From Erinaceus europaeus (taxonomy: Eukaryota > Chordata > Mammalia > Eulipotyphla > Erinaceidae): a stretch of DNA of 64,000 nt. The stretch's first letter is position 1. Each line of letters opens with the position of its first letter. The notes beneath the pieces are model-generated. The model saw only the letters and a list, made by a program, of their open reading frames with translations, ran no database searches and was not told where the DNA came from. The stretch spans positions 80,185,118 through 80,249,117 of the forward strand of contig NC_080172.1 in the NCBI RefSeq assembly GCF_950295315.1, given 5' to 3'. Below are positions 14,472 through 25,255 of this stretch, one piece after another. Position numbers and translations under genes: made by a program.

Positions 14472-16833
14472 AAGATTGAAGAAACAGGAATACTCCCTTC
14501 CACCTTTTATGAAGCCAACATCACCCTGATACCAAAAGCTGATAGGGACAGAACAAAAAAGGAAAACTACAGACCAATATCTCTGATGAACATAGATGCC
14601 AAAATATTAAACAAGATCTTGGCCAACCGGATACAGCAACACATCAAAAAGATTGTTCATCATGACCAAGAGGGATTCATCCCAGGAATGCAAGGCTGGT
14701 TCAACATCCGTAAATCAATCAATGTCATTCATCACATCAATAAAAGCAAAGCCAAAAACCACATGATTATCTCAATAGATGCAGAGAAAGCCTTTGACAA
14801 AATCCAACACCCATTCATGCTCAAAACTCTACGAAAAATGGGAATAGATGGGAAATTCCTCAAGATAGTGGAGTCTATATATAGCAAACCTACAGCCAAC
14901 ATCATACTCAATGGACAGAAGCTGAAAGCATTCCCCCTCAGATCGGGGACTACACAGGGCTGTCCACTGTCACCGTTACTCTTCAACATAGTATTGGAAG
15001 TTCTTGCCATAGCAATCAGGCAAGAGAAAGAAATCAAAGGGATACAGATTGGAAGGGAAGAAGTCAAGCTCTCACTATTTGCAGATGATATGATAGTATA
15101 CATAGAAAGACCTAAAGAATCCAGTAGAAAATTACTGGAAGTTGTTAGGCAATATAGCAAGGTATCAGGCTACAAAATCAATGTACAAAAATCAGTGGCA
15201 TTTCTTTATGCAAACACTAAATCTGAAGAAGAAGACATCCAGAAATCACTCCCATTTACTGCTTCAGCAAAATCAATCAAATACCTAGGAATAAAGTTGA
15301 CCAAAGAAGTGAAAGACTTGTATACTGAAAACTATGAGTCGCTACTCAAGGAGATAGAAACTGATACCAAGAAATGGAAAGATATCCCATGCTCATGGAT
15401 TGGAAGAATAAATATCATCAAAATGAATATTCTCCCCAGAGCCATATACAAATTTAATGCAATACCCATCAAAGTTCCACCAGGCTTCTTTAAGAGAATA
15501 GAACAAACGCTACAATCATTTATCTGGAACCTAAAAACACCTAGAATTGCCAAAACCATCTTAAGGAAAAGAAACAGAAATGGAGGCATCACACTCCCAG
15601 ACTTTAAACTATATTATAAAGCCATCATCATCAAAACAGCATGGTACTGGAACAAAAATAGGCATACAGACCAGTGGAACAGAATTGAAAGCCCAGAAGT
15701 AAATCCCAACACCTATGGGCATCTAATCTTTGATAAGGGGGCCCAAAGTATTAAATAGAAAAAGGAGGCTCTCTTCAATAAATGGTGCTGGGAAAACTGG
15801 GTTGAAACATGCAGAAGAATGAAACTGAACCACTTTATCTCACCAGAAACAAAAATCAACTCCAAATGGATCAAAGACCTATATGTCAGACCAGAAACAA
15901 TCAAATACTTAGAGGAAAACATTGGTAAAACACTTTCCCACATACACCTCAAGGACATCTTTGATGAATCAAACCCAATTGCAAGGAAGACCAAAGCAGA
16001 AACAAACCAATGGGACTACATCAAATTGAAAAGCTTCTGCACATCCAAAGAAACTATTAAACAAACAGAGAGACCCCTCACAGAATGGGAGAAGATCTTC
16101 ACATGCCAGACATCAGACAAGAAACTAATCACCAAAATATATAAAGAGCTCAGCAAACTTAGCCGCAAAAAAGCAAATGACCCCATCCAAAAATGGGCAG
16201 AGGAAATGAGCAAAACATTCACCACAGAGGAGATCCAAAAGGCTAACAAACATATGAAAAACTGCTCTAGGTCACTGATTATCAGAGAAATGCAAATCAA
16301 GACAACACTAAGATACCACCTCACTCCTGTAAGAATGGCATACATCAAAAAGGACAGCAGCAACAAATGCTGGAGAGGATGTGGGGACAGAGGAACCCTT
16401 TTACATTGCTGGTGGGAATGTAAATTGGTACAGCCTCTGTGGAGAGCAGTCTGGAAAACTCTCAGAAGGCTAGACATGGACCTTCCATATGACCCAATAA
16501 TTCCTCTCCTGGGGTTATACCCCAAGGACTCCATAACACCCAACCAAAAAGAGGTGTGTACTCCTATGTTCATAGCAGCACAATTCATAATAGCTAAAAC
16601 CTGGAAGCAACCCAGGTGCCCAACAACAGATGAGTGGCTGAGAAAGCTGTGGTATATATATATACACAATGGTATATATATATATACACAATGGAATACT
16701 ATGCAGCTATCAAGAACAATGAACCCACCTTCTCTGACCCATCTTGGACAGAGCTAGAAGGAATTATGTTAAGTGAACTAAGTCAGAAAGATAAAGATGA
16801 GTATGGGATGATCCCACTCATCAACAGAAGCTG
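14472..16833 (+). pseudogene. L1 ORF2 reverse transcriptase to C-terminus
   Basis: Sense ORF2 starting just before the RT. It shows [20 protein letters not shown], the [19 protein letters not shown] block, [31 protein letters not shown] and the catalytic [10 protein letters not shown] (FADD intact), then [14 protein letters not shown]. The first 390-codon frame stops at TAG 15756-15758, where the family has TGG. Downstream the frame reopens (15819-16757) with the Cys-rich [20 protein letters not shown] segment. A small duplication at 16652-16692 shifts the end. Broken, but recent. Confidence 0.95.
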
Positions 16834-18186
16834 ACTAAGAAGATCTGAAAGGGAAACTAAAAGCAGGACCTGATCAAATTGTAAGTAGGGCACCAAAGTA
16901 AAAACCCAGTGGTGAGGGGTAGGCATGTAGCTTCCTGGGCCAGTGGGGGGTGGGAGTGGGCGGGAGGGATGGGTCACAGTCCTTTGGTGGTGGGAATGGT
17001 GTTTATGTACACTCCTAGCAAAATGTAGACATATAAATCAGTAGCTAATTAATATGAGGGGGAAATCAATTGTATGTCTCAAAGTTTCTCAAAAGACAAA
17101 CTGAATCTTTTTAATATATAGGCTATGTATTTGATATGCGGACTCTCTCAAAAGCCTAGACCAAGTAGATTAGAAGCTTCCAATAGCACAGCTATATACA
17201 AGATACTGGGTACTGTCCAGCAAACCATAACAAAGGGACTTTTCAAAGTTAACCCAATTAACAAATAATGTGATGATAATATTAACTATTGAGTGTCTTT
17301 TTGAACCCTAAGACAGCAGGAACCTCACATCTTCACTATAGAGCCCCTACTTCCCCCAGTCCTGGAACCCTTGGATAGGGCCCACTTTCCCGTATGCATC
17401 TCCCAATCCAAACCAAATAACATTGCATCTGCCGATCACAACCTAACCAAAGCAACGATTGCTACCTCAACATGCTTCACCTCAGAATGTATCCAGAGAC
17501 TTCATGTGTGGAATGACAACCCTTCAGCTTCATTACTCGGGTGAGACCTTTCCTTTAATAGTACACTCTAATTTCATCTCAGGTAGTTCACTTTCTAACA
17601 AAGTCCCATAACCTAGATATACACCAGTTTCTGTGAGAGAGAGCTTATGTGCACACGTATCCATAAACTACTGCAAAATATATACCTGAAAGCAGGACTA
17701 CACTAGAGTTTGCAGTGAGTACCTCCCTAACACTTCCTCTCCACTATTCCAAGCTTGGGATCCATGATTGCTCAACAAATTGTTTGGCTTCATATGTTAA
17801 CTCTCTCTTCAATCACCAGGTTCCAGATGCCACCAGGATGCTGGCTAGGCTTCCCTGGATTGAAGACCCCACCAATGTGTCCTGGAGCTCAGCTTCCCCA
17901 GAGTCACACCCTACTAGGGAAAGAGAGAGGCAGACTGGGGGTATGGACCGACCAGTCAACGCCCATGTTCATTGGGGAAGCAATTACAGAAGCCAGACCT
18001 TCTACCTTCTGCATCCCTCAACGACCCTGGGTCCATGCTCCCAGAGGGATAGAGAATGGGAAAGCTATCAGGGGAGGGGGTGGGTTATGGAGATTGGGTG
18101 TTGGGAATTGTGTGGAGTTGTACCCCTCCTACCTTATGCTTTTGTTCACTAATCCTTTCTTAAATAAAAAATTAAAAAAAAAAAAA
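16834..18186 (+). other. L1 copy A 3' UTR and A-tail
   Basis: About 1.35 kb after the ORF2 stop, including the G-rich GGGGGGTGGGAGTGGGCGGG near 16945. The last 330 bp (GTTCCAGATGCCACCAGGAT onward) recur in every younger L1 tail in the window. Confidence 0.85.
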
Positions 18187-18257
18187 GAAACATCACACCC
18201 AGGATTATTATCATCAAAACTGCCTGGTGTAGGAACAAAAATAAACACTAAAGTAAT
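18187..18257 (+). mobile_element. Old L1 ORF2 fragment, 5' piece
   Basis: CATCACACCCAGGATTATTA and TCATCAAAACTGCCTGGTGT correspond to ORF2 around copy A position 15590-15650. The fragment continues after the SINE at 18516. Confidence 0.75.
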
Positions 18258-18475
18258 AGAGCACTGGTGGAATCAGTGCACAGTACAGTGCTCAAGAATC
18301 CAGATTTAAGCTTCCAGTGAAGGATCCAGGTTTAAGCTTTGCAAGTGAAGGAGTGCTCCAGGACTCTCTCTCTCTCTCCCCCTCCTCCCTCTCCCCCTCC
18401 CTCTGCCCCTCCCCTCTGTCCATCACCCCCTCCCCTCTCAATTTCTGGCTGTCTCTATCCAATAAATAAATGTTA
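18258..18475 (+). mobile_element. S1t SINE splitting an old L1
   Basis: GCACTGGTGGAATCAGTGCA head, a repeated GGATCCAGGTTTAAGCTT-like B-box region, a long CT/CCCCTCC pyrimidine stretch and the end CTGTCTCTATCCAATAAATA. The B-box region appears twice (18295 and 18323), a small internal duplication. Confidence 0.8.
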
Positions 18476-18515
18476 CCAAAAAATAAAGATAAAAGAAAGA
18501 AAAGAAAAAGCTCAC

Positions 18516-18575
18516 AGCAATTAATTTTAACTAATTTTTGACAAGGGGGTCTAAATTATTAAATAGAGAAAGAAG
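18516..18575 (+). mobile_element. Old L1 ORF2 fragment, 3' piece
   Basis: TTTTGACAAGGGGGTCTAAA with TTATTAAATAGAGAAAGAAG matches the ORF2 stretch at copy A 15727-15765. Confidence 0.7.
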
Positions 18576-18744
18576 AGTTTGTTACTAAAAAAACAACAAT
18601 TTCTCTTAACAGTATGAAAAGATAATGCAGTTTAAGCTACAATTAGTGAAACCAACAGATAGCTATACAACAAGATTCAAGGAATAACATGTCTTCCTTC
18701 TAACGTTACTATACAATAGAATAATTGCTATATGAGATTTATTT

Positions 18745-19330
18745 TTTGTTTTTATAAGAACACACAAAATATAGAAAACAAGAATATTTCATCATTTCTG
18801 ATAGCTGAGTATCATTCCATTGTTTACATGTACCATAGCTTTTTTAGCCACTCATTCATCTTTGCACATATGGTTTGCTTCAGAATTTTGGCTTCCGTAA
18901 ATTGTGTTGCTATGAGCATAAGTATATACACATATTTTTGAATAGGTATTTTGTTTCCTTTTCATAGATCCCTAGGAGAGGAATTGTTCGGTCATTGGCT
19001 ACTGTTCTGCTTGGATTCAACTTGAATGAATTATATGAAGTGAAAAATATGAATTATATGAAGGAAAAATAGGGGAAACCCAAGATGAACTGTGGGGTGG
19101 ATTGAGTGTATTGAAGCAAAGCAAAGGACTCTGGACTAGAGTGATGTGGAGAAAAAATGCCAGGTACTCAGTGCATGATGGGAAAGATGGACTTGGGTTG
19201 GTGATAGGAACAGTATGCAAACACCTATTATCAAGAGGGAAGAGATTGTAACTTATGTGTCAACAACTTTCACATAAGTCATTATTTCCCTCAATAATAT
19301 GCTAAAAATACAAATAATAAAAATAATATG
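18745..19330 (+). mobile_element. Old 5'-inverted L1 fragment
   Basis: 18745-19015 is antisense ORF2 C-terminal DNA: TAGCTGAGTATCATTCCATT, GCCACTCATTCATCTTTGCA and CCCTAGGAGAGGAATTGTTC. From about 19020 the strand switches to sense 3' UTR (AAAGCAAAGGACTCTGGACT, then CTTATGTGTCAACAACTTTC and TTTCCCTCAATAA). This head-to-head arrangement fits twin-primed insertion. Confidence 0.78.
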
Positions 19331-19357
19331 AATTTCTATGCAATTTTTGGCATAAGC

Positions 19358-19478
19358 TTTTTTTTTTTTTTAAACCAGAGCACTGCTCAACCGTAACTCT
19401 TGGTGGTTGTGCTAAAGATCAAACCTGGGATCTCTGTCAAGTATGTATTGTGCTCTACTGATTCACTCTCTCCCATAA
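19358..19478 (-). mobile_element. S2 SINE, antisense
   Basis: T-run, then CCAGAGCACTGCTCAACCGT, GATCAAACCTGGGATC and ATTGTGCTCTACTG: the reverse complement of the S2 layout, aged. Confidence 0.75.
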
Positions 19479-19611
19479 GCAATAAACAAAACCCCTTTAA
19501 CGCCAGATCAAAAGCAAGGCACAGAGAACTTAAGAATTAGATATGAGTTCCATAGTTACAGGCAAAAAGAGGTGAAATGCTTTCTTTACTAATTCCTTTT
19601 TATTTTGTTTC

Positions 19612-19770
19612 CAGGGCTCCAGGTGGATTTTTTGAGATAGAGACCAGGGCGGGGGGGTGGGGGGGGTTGACAGAGATTATGAATGCTGAAGCTCCCTTCA
19701 GTGCAGTTGGGATTGAGCACAAACCCAGGTAGCACACATGGCAAAGCAGTACAGTAACCAAGTAAGTCCT
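19612..19770 (-). mobile_element. S3 SINE, antisense
   Basis: CCAGGGCTCCAGGTGGATTT, a G-rich run at 19650-19669, TGAAGCTCCCTTCAGTGCAG and GGGATTGAGCACAAACCCAG match reverse-complement S3, as at 22085 and 43129. Confidence 0.65.
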
Positions 19771-20249
19771 TTTTTTTGCCCTCTATTACTAACTCCCAGC
19801 AGGACATTTTTCACTGTGTTATCTCTGCACCAATTTAGTCACAGCCCAGATTACACACAGTTTGATACTCCAAAGACCACTGGGACCCTCCTTCCCAAAC
19901 TGCATGATATTTATTTCCCCACATGTGCTAGAAGAGTGACAGCTCTCCTCACAGAGTTCAAGCTGGAAAAAAAAAAGTATCCAGTCCTCTGTTAATAATG
20001 ATGCTGTGGGTTGATTAGTAGCAGAGTCTCTGTGATCAAAGGATTTTCAATGTGTCTTTCTACTCCTCTTCATCATTTCAGTTATTCTGGATAATTACCT
20101 GTATAGTTGACAAATACTAGGTAGATAATATCAAGTTAGCCATTAAGACACTTATCTAGACTCTATTAGAGAAGAATTTGTAGATGGTATTAATGTATAG
20201 AATCAGTTGCTTTACTATTATCTTGATAATACTGGTAGGTATCATGCAA
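19771..20249. other. Intronic DNA, nothing recognised
   Basis: No supportable feature. Confidence 0.5.
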
Positions 20250-20368
20250 TCAAAGCCTTAAAGAATGCCCATGGTCCAGTGGAGAAGCAATTACAGAAAC
20301 CAGAACTCCCACGTTGTCACCCTGTGAAGACCTTTGGTCTACACTCCCAGAGGGATAAAGAGTAGGGA
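20250..20368 (+). mobile_element. L1 3' UTR, left half
   Basis: GAAGCAATTACAGAAACCAG and GGTCTACACTCCCAGAGGGA match the terminal 3' UTR of copies A and B, with moderate decay. It is split by an S1 SINE. Confidence 0.85.
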
Positions 20369-20652
20369 ATTGCGTGGTGGCACACCCAGTTAAGCGCACA
20401 TGATACTATGCACAAGGTCCCACGCAAGAATCCTGGTTCAAGCCCCGGCTCCCCATCTGCAGGGGTGTCGCATCACAAGCAGCAAAGCAAGTCTGCAGGT
20501 GTCTTTCTCTCTCCCTCTCTATCCTGTTTTCCCCTCTCAATTTTTCTCTGTCTTATCCAAAAGAAAAAAATATTGAAAAAAAAAATGGCAGCAGGAGCAG
20601 TGAATTCCTAGTGCAGGCATGGAGCCCCAGCAATAACCCTGGAGGAAAAAAA
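20369..20652 (+). mobile_element. S1 SINE inserted into an L1 tail
   Basis: Head ATTGCGTGGTGGCACACCCA, GGTTCAAGCC, CCCCATCTGCAGGGG, GTCTGCAGGTGTCTTTCTCT, second module GGCAGCAGGAGCAGTGAATT, end CAATAACCCTGGAGG. Target-site duplication AAGAGTAGGGA (20358-20368) and AAGAATAGGGA (20653-20663). Confidence 0.93.
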
Positions 20653-20775
20653 AAGAATAGGGAAACTTCCAATGGAAGGGATAGGGTATGACCAAACTCT
20701 GGTAGTGGTAATAGTATGGTATCATATCCCTCTTATCCCACAATCTCGTCAATCATTATTAAATCACTTATAACA
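20653..20775 (+). mobile_element. L1 3' UTR, right half
   Basis: CTGGTAGTGGTAATAGTATG then CCCTCTTATCCCACAATC and AATCACTTATAACAAATAAA complete the L1 tail across the SINE. Confidence 0.8.
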
Positions 20776-21412
20776 AATAAATAAAATTTAAAGTAAAGAG
20801 ATAGAGAACAGACCTGGTTTCCCTGAGGAAGGACTCTACTGTCATTGACTAAAAATCTTGAATTTACTAACTAATGCAATTGGTTTGGTTTTCATACGGT
20901 CTCATCTTTTATTACATTATTTCTCAATTTATGGTAATCATTACACTTCTGTCATAGAAGTAAAATTTAAGGAAATATACACATTCACATTAAGTATGGG
21001 AATATACTGTCTTAAGTAAATATTACCTACTAATGTTAAAGCAACTTTGTGTTTATTCAGTAATTTACTAATTCTTTCAAATTTATATCGTAACACATGC
21101 AAAGAATAAAGTTTAAATCAAAGTAAAATATTAATTAAGCCTTAGAAAATTGAAACAAAATGCTACAAAGAAAAAAAATGAAACAACTGTAAGTGAAATA
21201 ATGAAAGAGATGAAACTTGGAAATATCCATCTATCAAAGGTAGTTTTCTCTAAGAATAGGTAGCAAATTAGTAAGGTATGAGTGTATACAGAATGATTTC
21301 AAAATCATACCGAAGTGATGTTTTAATCCGCCTTTGAGTGGGAACAAAGAGGTTTATGAATAAATAGAAAATGACAAAGATTTGACAAACAAAACAGCTT
21401 AGCTTAATATAT
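20776..21412. other. AT-rich intronic DNA, nothing recognised
   Basis: No supportable feature. Confidence 0.55.
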
Positions 21413-21427
21413 AGATAGTATTCTTTG

Positions 21428-21773
21428 GGAGTCGGGCGGTGGCGCAGTGGGTTAAGCGCACGTGGCGCAAAGCGCAGGGACCGGCGTAAAGATCCCGGTT
21501 CGAGCCCCCGGCTCCCCACCTGCAGGGGAGTCGCTTCACGGGTGGTGAAGCAGGTCTGCAGGTGTCTATCTTTCTCTCCCCTCTCTCTGTCTTCCCCTCC
21601 TCTCTCCATTTCTCTCTGTCCTATCCAACAACAAAGCAACGTCAACAATGGCAATAATAACCTCAAAGAGGCTGCAACAACTAGGGCAACAAAAAGGGGG
21701 GAAAATGGCCTCCAGGAGCGGTGGATTCATGGTGCAGGCACTGAGCCCAGCAATAACCCTGGAGGAAAAAAAA
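21428..21773 (+). mobile_element. Young full-length S1 (ERI-1-like) SINE
   Basis: It is nearly undecayed. Pol III A box TGGCGCAGTGG at 21440-21450 and B box GGTTCGAGCC at 21497-21506 are intact, and many CpGs remain (GTCGGGCGG, GGCGCAAAGCGC). It carries all modules, including GGCCTCCAGGAGCGGTGGAT and CAATAACCCTGGAGG. A perfect 15-bp target-site duplication AGATAGTATTCTTTG flanks it (21413-21427 and 21774-21788). A recent insertion, possibly still polymorphic. Confidence 0.98.
21440..21506 (+). promoter_or_regulatory. Internal pol III promoter (A and B boxes) of S1
   Basis: TGGCGCAGTGG and GGTTCGAGCC fit the tRNA A- and B-box consensus at a spacing of about 46 bases. Both are intact here, unlike in most copies in the window. 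Confidence 0.8.
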
Positions 21774-22084
21774 AGATAGTATTCTTTGTCTTTTAAGGAG
21801 GTCAGATAATTTCTTTGTTCTTCTAGAACAGTTACTTGATAATTTGGATGCTGTATTATGATCTATCCAAAGGAGTGAAGAATAACCAAAAATTAACAAT
21901 ACTCCAGTTCTCTGTAAGGAAAATAAATAGAACTCCTCCACCTATATCATAGAAAACCTCAGTTAGCTTTCTAAGTCTCTGGCACAAAGGTGATTGATTT
22001 AAATGCATTAACTTAGTTCTTTAAAAAAAAAAACTGTGACTCAACTAATAGTAAAACTTTCACTGCTAGGGCTTCATTATTCAA

Positions 22085-22225
22085 TCCTCCAGGTAGATTT
22101 TTTTTCAGAGAGAGAGTAAACCAGAGACAGAGAAAGACACCATAGCTCTGAAACTTCCTCCAATGTAGTGGTGGTCAAGCTGAAACCTGGTCACATGCAA
22201 CACAAAACAGGAACACTATCAAAAT
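22085..22225 (-). mobile_element. S3 SINE, antisense
   Basis: CCTCCAGGTAGATTTTTTTT, a GA-rich stretch, CCATAGCTCTGAAACTTCCT and CCAATGTAGTGGTGGTCAAG, then GAAACCTGGTCACATGCAAC. Reverse-complement S3. Confidence 0.7.
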
Positions 22226-22249
22226 AATAAAGCAAGTTATTTTGAGAGA

Positions 22250-22390
22250 CAGACAATAAATACCATTATCCATGCTTTACACATGAGAACAATCAGACAA
22301 AGAAAGATTCAATTTACTGAAGGTCACAGAACCAATTTCCACCAATTTCTAACCTAGGTGGTCTGACTGTAGAGTACTTGCATTTACATA
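22250..22390 (-). mobile_element. MIR SINE, antisense
   Basis: ACCATTATCCATGCTTTACA, CATGAGAACAATCAGACAAA and TTTACTGAAGGTCACAGAAC follow the order of reverse-complement MIR (TTTACAGATGAGGAAACTGA then AAGGTCACACAGC), ending in GTCTGACTGTAGAG. Confidence 0.8.
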
Positions 22391-22859
22391 AAAAAGCTGA
22401 TTTTTCTTTTCATGTACTAGGTGCTAACTAATTCCTGTTAACGATTTAACAATATAGAAGATGTGATATCTAAATGAATCACTCAACCAATTTGCACTGT
22501 TTCACTGCAAAGATATATAGCTATGCCTATGGCATAGTTCTCTACACGAGGTTCTAACTCAGTGGCAGAGAAATGACAGCCTGCTTCTCTAGGCTGCATG
22601 TTTGTTCTGTGATAACTTTTTCTAGAATTATTTCTTTCTGCAATGTTTTCCTTCTTAAGTGTGTCCCCTGGGTATCTGTAGGATATTTTTCAATATTTGA
22701 TATTCTTTGAAATGTGTATCTCTGCTTTGTTTCCAAAGGACCTCCCTCTGAAACAACTGCAGAATAAACAACAGCAGTGTGTACAATAAATTCCTAATGC
22801 TCATGCTAAATTCTTTACAATTTCAATTATCATTAGTAAGATAACTATGTAAAATATTT
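22391..22859. other. Intronic DNA, nothing recognised
   Basis: A 60-codon antisense frame at 22554-22736 has no family features that I recognise. No other signal. Confidence 0.5.
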
Positions 22860-22945
22860 TTCATGCTTGAGGTACCAGAGGTCTCAGGTTCGATCTCAGC
22901 ACCGCCATAAATCTGAGCTTAGAAGGAACATGTCATACAAACATG
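22860..22945 (+). mobile_element. S2 SINE fragment
   Basis: CATGCTTGAGGTACCAGAGG, TCTCAGGTTCGATCTCAGCA and CCGCCATAAATCTGAGCTTA match the middle of S2. The head is missing. Confidence 0.75.
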
Positions 22946-23059
22946 TAAATAAAGAAAGAAAATATAAAGCATTCTGTTTAATGTTATCTAGCATGTAATA
23001 GAGAAGGCATATGTTTCTAGGGCTGAGTCATTATTGCTATGAAAAATGTTTAAGAACCC

Positions 23060-23920
23060 CCCCCCTTTTTTTCTTTTTTGCAATTTCAACAGGAGTTTAA
23101 TAGAAAGAATGATTAACTGTAATAAAGGATTGTAGCGATGAGGGATTGGTTAGTAAGAAGTCACTAGAAATTCTACAGAAAGCTAACATAGCAAATAAAA
23201 GATGTAATCATGACCCCTAGGATTGAAATAGAGTCTAAGGAACAACTTGTCCTATAGTCCCACTACCCTTCCCCTTCCTTTCCCTGAGGCTGATTTCTTT
23301 AGACCTTGTCAGAGAAGCTATGGCTGTAACCCACAAAGTGGAAGCCTGCTCCTTTAAAATGAAGTTGATCCCTTTAAATAATTTTGTTTGTCACCTGACA
23401 TGATATTAAATAAATTTTGCCAGTAGAAGACACAGCAGAAATAATGCAGGAGAAAGAGGTTTTTTGTTTTGTTCTTTTCTGATTTCATTTTTCCTGCTCA
23501 ACAGGGAAGCTTGCAAATTCTCTGAGTGAAGTACACTTAGTTTCTGCTGCCACTCTTACCACCTGTGTGGACTCTCCAGTATCCATCTCCTATACATCCA
23601 ATACCTCTTCAATGTATGCAATATCTCCAGCACAAACTACTTCTACAAACTCCACAGTGCACACTGCTTCTCTGGCAACGGGCCGCAATAGCACAAGCTT
23701 TTTTGCTAATATCTGCCTCCTGCAGCATGACAGCTTCTTTGGTGCTAGGCACCAACTTCCCCCGACAATCCCCAATGATAGTTTTATAGTGAAGTGTTTC
23801 CAGTAAAACAGCTCTCTAGAAACATTTTCCTAGTACCCCAGAGGCAGAACTGCAGCAAATTCCAAAAGATGGACTTCCAGGAAGTTGCACCATTATGACA
23901 CTGCAATGCTTCTCTTGTGT
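23060..23920. other. Unidentified block, possibly an old LTR-type repeat
   Basis: A less AT-rich stretch than its surroundings. It has a polypyrimidine start, a polyadenylation-like GATATTAAATAAATTTTGCC near 23404, and a frame at 23567-23806 rich in Ser/Thr. I recognise no family. It could be an ancient LTR or a conserved unique sequence. Confidence 0.3.
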
Positions 23921-23935
23921 GTGTGTTTTTTAATA

Positions 23936-24202
23936 TTTATTTATTTCCTCTTTTGTTGCCCTTGTTGTTTTTATTATTGTAGTTATTATTGTTGTTGTCA
24001 TTGTTGGATAGGAGAGAAATGGAAAGAGGAGGGGAAGACAGAGAGGGGGAGAGAAAGATAGACACCTGCAGACCTGCTTTACCACCTGTGAAGCGACTCC
24101 CCTGCAGGTGGGGAGCTGGGGGCTCGAACAAGGATCCTTATGCAGGTCCTTGCACTTTGTGCCACATGCTTAACCCTCTGCACTACTGCCCGACTCCTGC
24201 CC
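23936..24202 (-). mobile_element. S1 SINE, antisense
   Basis: The reverse complement of S1: TTTGTTGCCCTTGTTG linker, GGATAGGAGAGAAATGG, GACACCTGCAGACCTGCTTT, CTCCCCTGCAGGTGGGGAG and GGGCTCGAACAAGGATCC, ending CACTACTGCCCGACTCCTGC. Flanks CTTGTG...TTTTTAATAT and CTTGTGTTTTTAATAT form an imperfect target-site duplication. Confidence 0.94.
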
Positions 24203-24524
24203 CTTGTGTTTTTAATATCTGCTTGTTACTTTACAGGGGCACTGATCTAGTCTTGGCTAGATTTTGCAGGTCTTTGTATGAGGCCTCTGCTTCTTGAAGA
24301 CATTTACTTGAATGACAGGTAAACCATGATGATAAAGATGGTAATCAGATAGACCTGTCATTGGAGACAGCCTTGAAAATTGCACAGAAGTGGAGAAGGC
24401 AGCAGAGAAAACTAAGAAAATGTCTTGGTATAGTGGTGAAAATTCTGATATCACTGGAGCTGTGCTGAAATAGGACTAGAGAAAACCATCCCAGGAAAAA
24501 ACTCATTTTGCTACTTTATTTTCT

Positions 24525-24712
24525 TTTAATTTTTTTATTAATTTTATTTTTAAGAGAGATGGAGAGAGAGAGAGAGAGAGAGAGAAACACCAGAGCACTG
24601 CTCAGCTCAGGCTTATGGTGGTGCGGGGGATTGAACCTGGGACTTAGGAGCCTCAGGCATGAGAGTCTGTTTGCATAACCATTATGCTGTCTCCCCCGCC
24701 CACTACTTTCTT
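24525..24712 (-). mobile_element. S2 SINE, antisense, with (GA)n
   Basis: TTTATTTTTAAGAGAGATGG, a GA run at 24550-24583, CCAGAGCACTGCTCAGCTCA, GGATTGAACCTGGGACTTAG and TGCATAACCATTATGCTGTC. The best-preserved S2 here. Confidence 0.92.
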
Positions 24713-25154
24713 TAAATTGGATCTGAATAATTGACTAAGCCAAAGCACCAATATTCTGAGATGGATAACATGACAGTATCCTGCTTAAAAAAATTATAAA
24801 GAAAAAGTGTGCCAACTCTCACTTTTTTAATGCATCACATGTCCATTTTATTTGGTACTCCTTCATCTGATTACTATCTCATCTATTACTACATTTCTGT
24901 CATTGCCTCCTTCTTTGTCCCTTCTCTAAAAACACCAAAGACTACGACTCTTCTTCAGAACATACATTGGACTGCTAAATGAATTACTTTTTGATCTCCA
25001 AATTATAATTATTCATTATTTCTATGAATATATATTTGACTTACGGCCATTCTTGTCACTTTCCTATTAAAGGTTAGCATTAGCCAAAGACAGAAGTGAG
25101 TAATGTAAAGTCAGTAAAAAAGCTCACCCATATATCACATCTGCTTTTGCTTTT
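24713..25154. other. Intronic DNA, nothing recognised
   Basis: No supportable feature. Confidence 0.5.
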
Positions 25155-25255
25155 TGTCTTATCATAATCCAAGTTCAAGCCTGGACTCTGCCCCACTTGA
25201 AGAAGTTATAGTCTCAGTCTCTCTCTCCTTTGTCTCTCCCTCTTTCTGAAAAACA
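25155..25255 (+). mobile_element. S3 SINE fragment
   Basis: CCAAGTTCAAGCCTGGACTC, TGCCCCACTTGAAGAAGTTA and TCAGTCTCTCTCTCC. Only the B-box half and pyrimidine stretch remain. Confidence 0.6.

Larger units (their letters stand above)
13817..18186 (+). mobile_element. L1 copy A: young, 5'-inverted LINE-1
   Basis: Three parts: 13817-14471 is ORF2 endonuclease-side sequence in antisense; 14472-16833 is ORF2 from reverse transcriptase to the C-terminus in sense; 16834-18186 is the 3' UTR with terminal TAAATAAAAAATTAAAA and A-tail. The inversion junction carries ATTCCAT (14465-14471), identical to copy B at 45852-45858. The 5' end is more truncated than in B, and no clear target-site duplication is seen. 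Divergence from B is roughly 1-2% by eye. Left and right neighbours are different old L1 pieces. Confidence 0.95.

Noticed and set aside
14586..15758. 390-codon open frame, the longest sense frame in the window
   Set aside because: It is the reverse transcriptase part of a young, broken L1 and not a host gene; it ends at a stop where the family has Trp.
22554..22736. Antisense 60-codon frame with a charged composition
   Set aside because: No recognised family and no flanking splice signals; it lies in unremarkable intron sequence.
23567..23806. Ser/Thr-rich 79-codon frame considered as an exon
   Set aside because: No convincing splice sites, no family resemblance and an overlapping second frame of equal length. 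Kept only as an unidentified block.
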